A DNA stretch of 6,267 nucleotides from an uncultured Rhodanobacteraceae bacterium (lineage in GTDB: Bacteria; Pseudomonadota; Gammaproteobacteria; Xanthomonadales; Rhodanobacteraceae). The position numbers and the translations under genes were made by a program. The notes beneath the pieces were generated by a model. That model was not told the DNA's origin, searched no databases, and saw nothing but the letters and a program-made list of their open reading frames with translations. The DNA is taken from positions 1 to 6,267 of the forward strand of contig CAJXGK010000122.1 of assembly GCA_913053815.1 (NCBI GenBank), given 5' to 3'. Positions 4,972 through 6,267 of this stretch are shown in pieces (the first letter of the stretch is position 1; the number at the start of each line of letters is the position of its first letter).

Positions 4972-6215
4972 TCCTGTGGCGCTGGATACTCTGGTTGCTG
5001 TTGATTGCGCTGCTTGCGGCACTGGGCTGGCAGATCCTCGCCATTGATCCCGGTTACGTGTTATTGCGGTTTCATTCCTGGCAGTTGCAGGCCACGGTGG
5101 TCGGACTGGGGCTGTTGCTACTGGGCCTGGTAATCGTGCTGATGATCATCTGGAAGCTGTTGCGCTGGCCGTTTGGAGTGGTGGCGCATCGCCACCAGCG
5201 GATCAGTCGCAAGCGCTTCTCAGAAGGGCTGTTGGCGCTGGTTGAGGGGCGCCATGGCGAAGCCCAGCGGGCGTTGGCGAGGGCGGCACGTTTAGGGCCA
5301 TTAAGGGGTCCGGCGCTGCTTGCCGAAGCAGAGGCGGCCTGGCGGCGCGGAGAGTTCGAACGCGCTCACGAAGTGTTGGACGAGGCCGCCCGACATGCTG
5401 CGGATGCCGCTCAGGTGTTGCGGGCGAGAATGTTGCGCCGCGAAGGTCATCCCGAAGCAACTTTGGCCTTGTTGGTACCTGCTGCGGAAGCGGCACGCTT
5501 GCCACCGGCAGCTTGGGTGGAACTGGTCAAGGTAGCTCTACTGACTGGCCGGGTGGATCGGGCTCGTGCGGCGCTGGAGCCGTTGCGATCCAGTGCGGCA
5601 CTAAGCGCTCCGGCTTTTGCCAAGATCGAGGCCCAGGTATTAGCAGCAGCGATTGATCAGGCTGCCGACGGGGCGAGTTTGAATGCGTTGTGGGCAGACC
5701 TTTCCCGAGCCCAGCGTCGGCCGGTCGAAGTGGTGGCCGCTTACGCCTGTAAAGCAGCTCGCTATGGTTCTAGCCTAGCCGCTATGGGCGAGATTGAAAG
5801 TGCCCTGGCCAGGGACTGGACTGCCGTACTGGTCACCAGTTGGGCGGAGCTGGGCGAGGAACATCTCGAGCATCGCCTTGAGGTGGCACGAAAATGGCTC
5901 GATGCCCACCCCAACGATGCAGTGCTGCTGGCCACACTCGGACGACTCTGCTTGCTGGCCGGACAACTAGCCCAAGCCAGAGAGTATCTGGAACGCTCGG
6001 TGGGCCTGGATGAATCGGCGCTAGCCTGGGAAGTGCTCGGTGAGGTTTTGCTCAAGCAGCAACTTGCCGAGGAAGCCGCCCGCTGCTTCCGCAATGCCTT
6101 ACGGGCGCAACGTCAGGATGTCACCGAGGCGTTGATCTCGGCGGGGCGCATGCCTACCCGTCCGCTAGCGGTTGAGGTGCGTAGTGAACTGGGTGTGCCG
6201 AGGTTGCCTGAATAA
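4968..6215 (+). CDS. hemY: HemY, inner-membrane TPR protein of the haem synthesis locus
   Basis: The 415-residue protein starts with GTG inside the end of hemX (GTGA overlap), so the two are translationally coupled. Two membrane helices (about 2-22 and 42-66) flank the HemY_N signature DPGYVLLRFHSWQLQAT (27-43). The basic segment HRHQRISRKRF (74-84) follows, and the rest is alanine- and leucine-rich helical repeats of TPR type. The clearest are at 318-345 (LATLGRLCLLAGQLAQAREY within) and 353-379 (AWEVLGEVLLKQQLAEEAA within). Length is close to E. coli HemY (398 residues). Proteobacterial HemY is unrelated to the Bacillus enzyme of the same name, which is a protoporphyrinogen/coproporphyrinogen oxidase. 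No flavin-binding motif is seen here, so the role is a membrane scaffold or assembly factor in haem synthesis, inferred from the family. A weak AGG (4955-4957) is the only ribosome-binding signal. The gene is complete and ends in TAA. Confidence 0.9.
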   Translation: MILWRWILWLLLIALLAALGWQILAIDPGYVLLRFHSWQLQATVVGLGLLLLGLVIVLMIIWKLLRWPFGVVAHRHQRISRKRFSEGLLALVEGRHGEAQRALARAARLGPLRGPALLAEAEAAWRRGEFERAHEVLDEAARHAADAAQVLRARMLRREGHPEATLALLVPAAEAARLPPAAWVELVKVALLTGRVDRARAALEPLRSSAALSAPAFAKIEAQVLAAAIDQAADGASLNALWADLSRAQRRPVEVVAAYACKAARYGSSLAAMGEIESALARDWTAVLVTSWAELGEEHLEHRLEVARKWLDAHPNDAVLLATLGRLCLLAGQLAQAREYLERSVGLDESALAWEVLGEVLLKQQLAEEAARCFRNALRAQRQDVTEALISAGRMPTRPLAVEVRSELGVPRLPE

Positions 6216-6237
6216 CTGCAGCGTGCCGGTTTTCATG

Positions 6238-6248
6238 GGCCAGTGGCC
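6238..6248. repeat. 11-bp palindrome GGCCA-G-TGGCC downstream of hemY
   Basis: The palindrome lies 23 bp after the hemY stop. No T-run follows it, so it is not a recognisable intrinsic terminator. The remaining bases to the window end show no supported gene. The site may be chance in GC-rich DNA. Confidence 0.2.
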
Positions 6249-6267
6249 TGTCGGCTATGAGGGGCCT

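Noticed and set aside
6235..6267. ATG at 6235 opening an 11-codon frame to the window edge
   Set aside because: No ribosome-binding site precedes it, the eleven residues show no family feature, and it overlaps a palindrome. More downstream sequence would be required.

Overview
This 6.3 kb window carries six genes, all on the + strand and tightly packed. It looks like ordinary chromosome from a Gammaproteobacterium or a close relative such as Acidithiobacillia. The basis for that is the adjacent hemX-hemY pair, which is typical of these groups, the close match of the thioesterase to E. coli YdiI/MenI, and the moderately GC-rich composition. The species cannot be named from the sequence alone. 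There are no tRNA or rRNA genes, insertion sequences, phage genes or CRISPR repeats.

Layout. Bases 1-200 hold no recognisable gene. They contain a good sigma70-like promoter and a 29-bp imperfect dyad lying over its -10 element and likely start site. A first cluster follows (201-2786). It encodes a membrane-anchored rhodanese (YibN-like), a hotdog-fold acyl-CoA thioesterase (YdiI/MenI type), a small membrane protein of unknown function, and an RlmI-like 23S rRNA methyltransferase whose ribosome-binding site overlaps the preceding stop codon. After a 138-bp gap with a consensus TATAAT box and a 6-bp-arm dyad beside it comes a TauE/SafE (TSUP) anion transporter (2925-3716). A 211-bp gap with several small dyads precedes hemX and hemY (3928-6215), which overlap by 4 bp. 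The last 52 bases show only an 11-bp palindrome.

Function. The window does not look like a single pathway. The rhodanese and the TSUP carrier both suggest handling of reduced or oxidised sulfur, and each sits behind an AT-rich dyad at its promoter, so a common sulfur- or redox-responsive control is conceivable but unproven. HemX and HemY are inner-membrane proteins usually found after hemC-hemD in the haem pathway. Here hemX follows a transporter gene, so the pair has been separated from hemD. I found no convincing novel multi-gene system. The most checkable oddities are the two promoter dyads, the DPAR variant of motif IV in the methyltransferase, the orphan hemXY pair and the uncharacterised membrane protein coupled to the methyltransferase gene.
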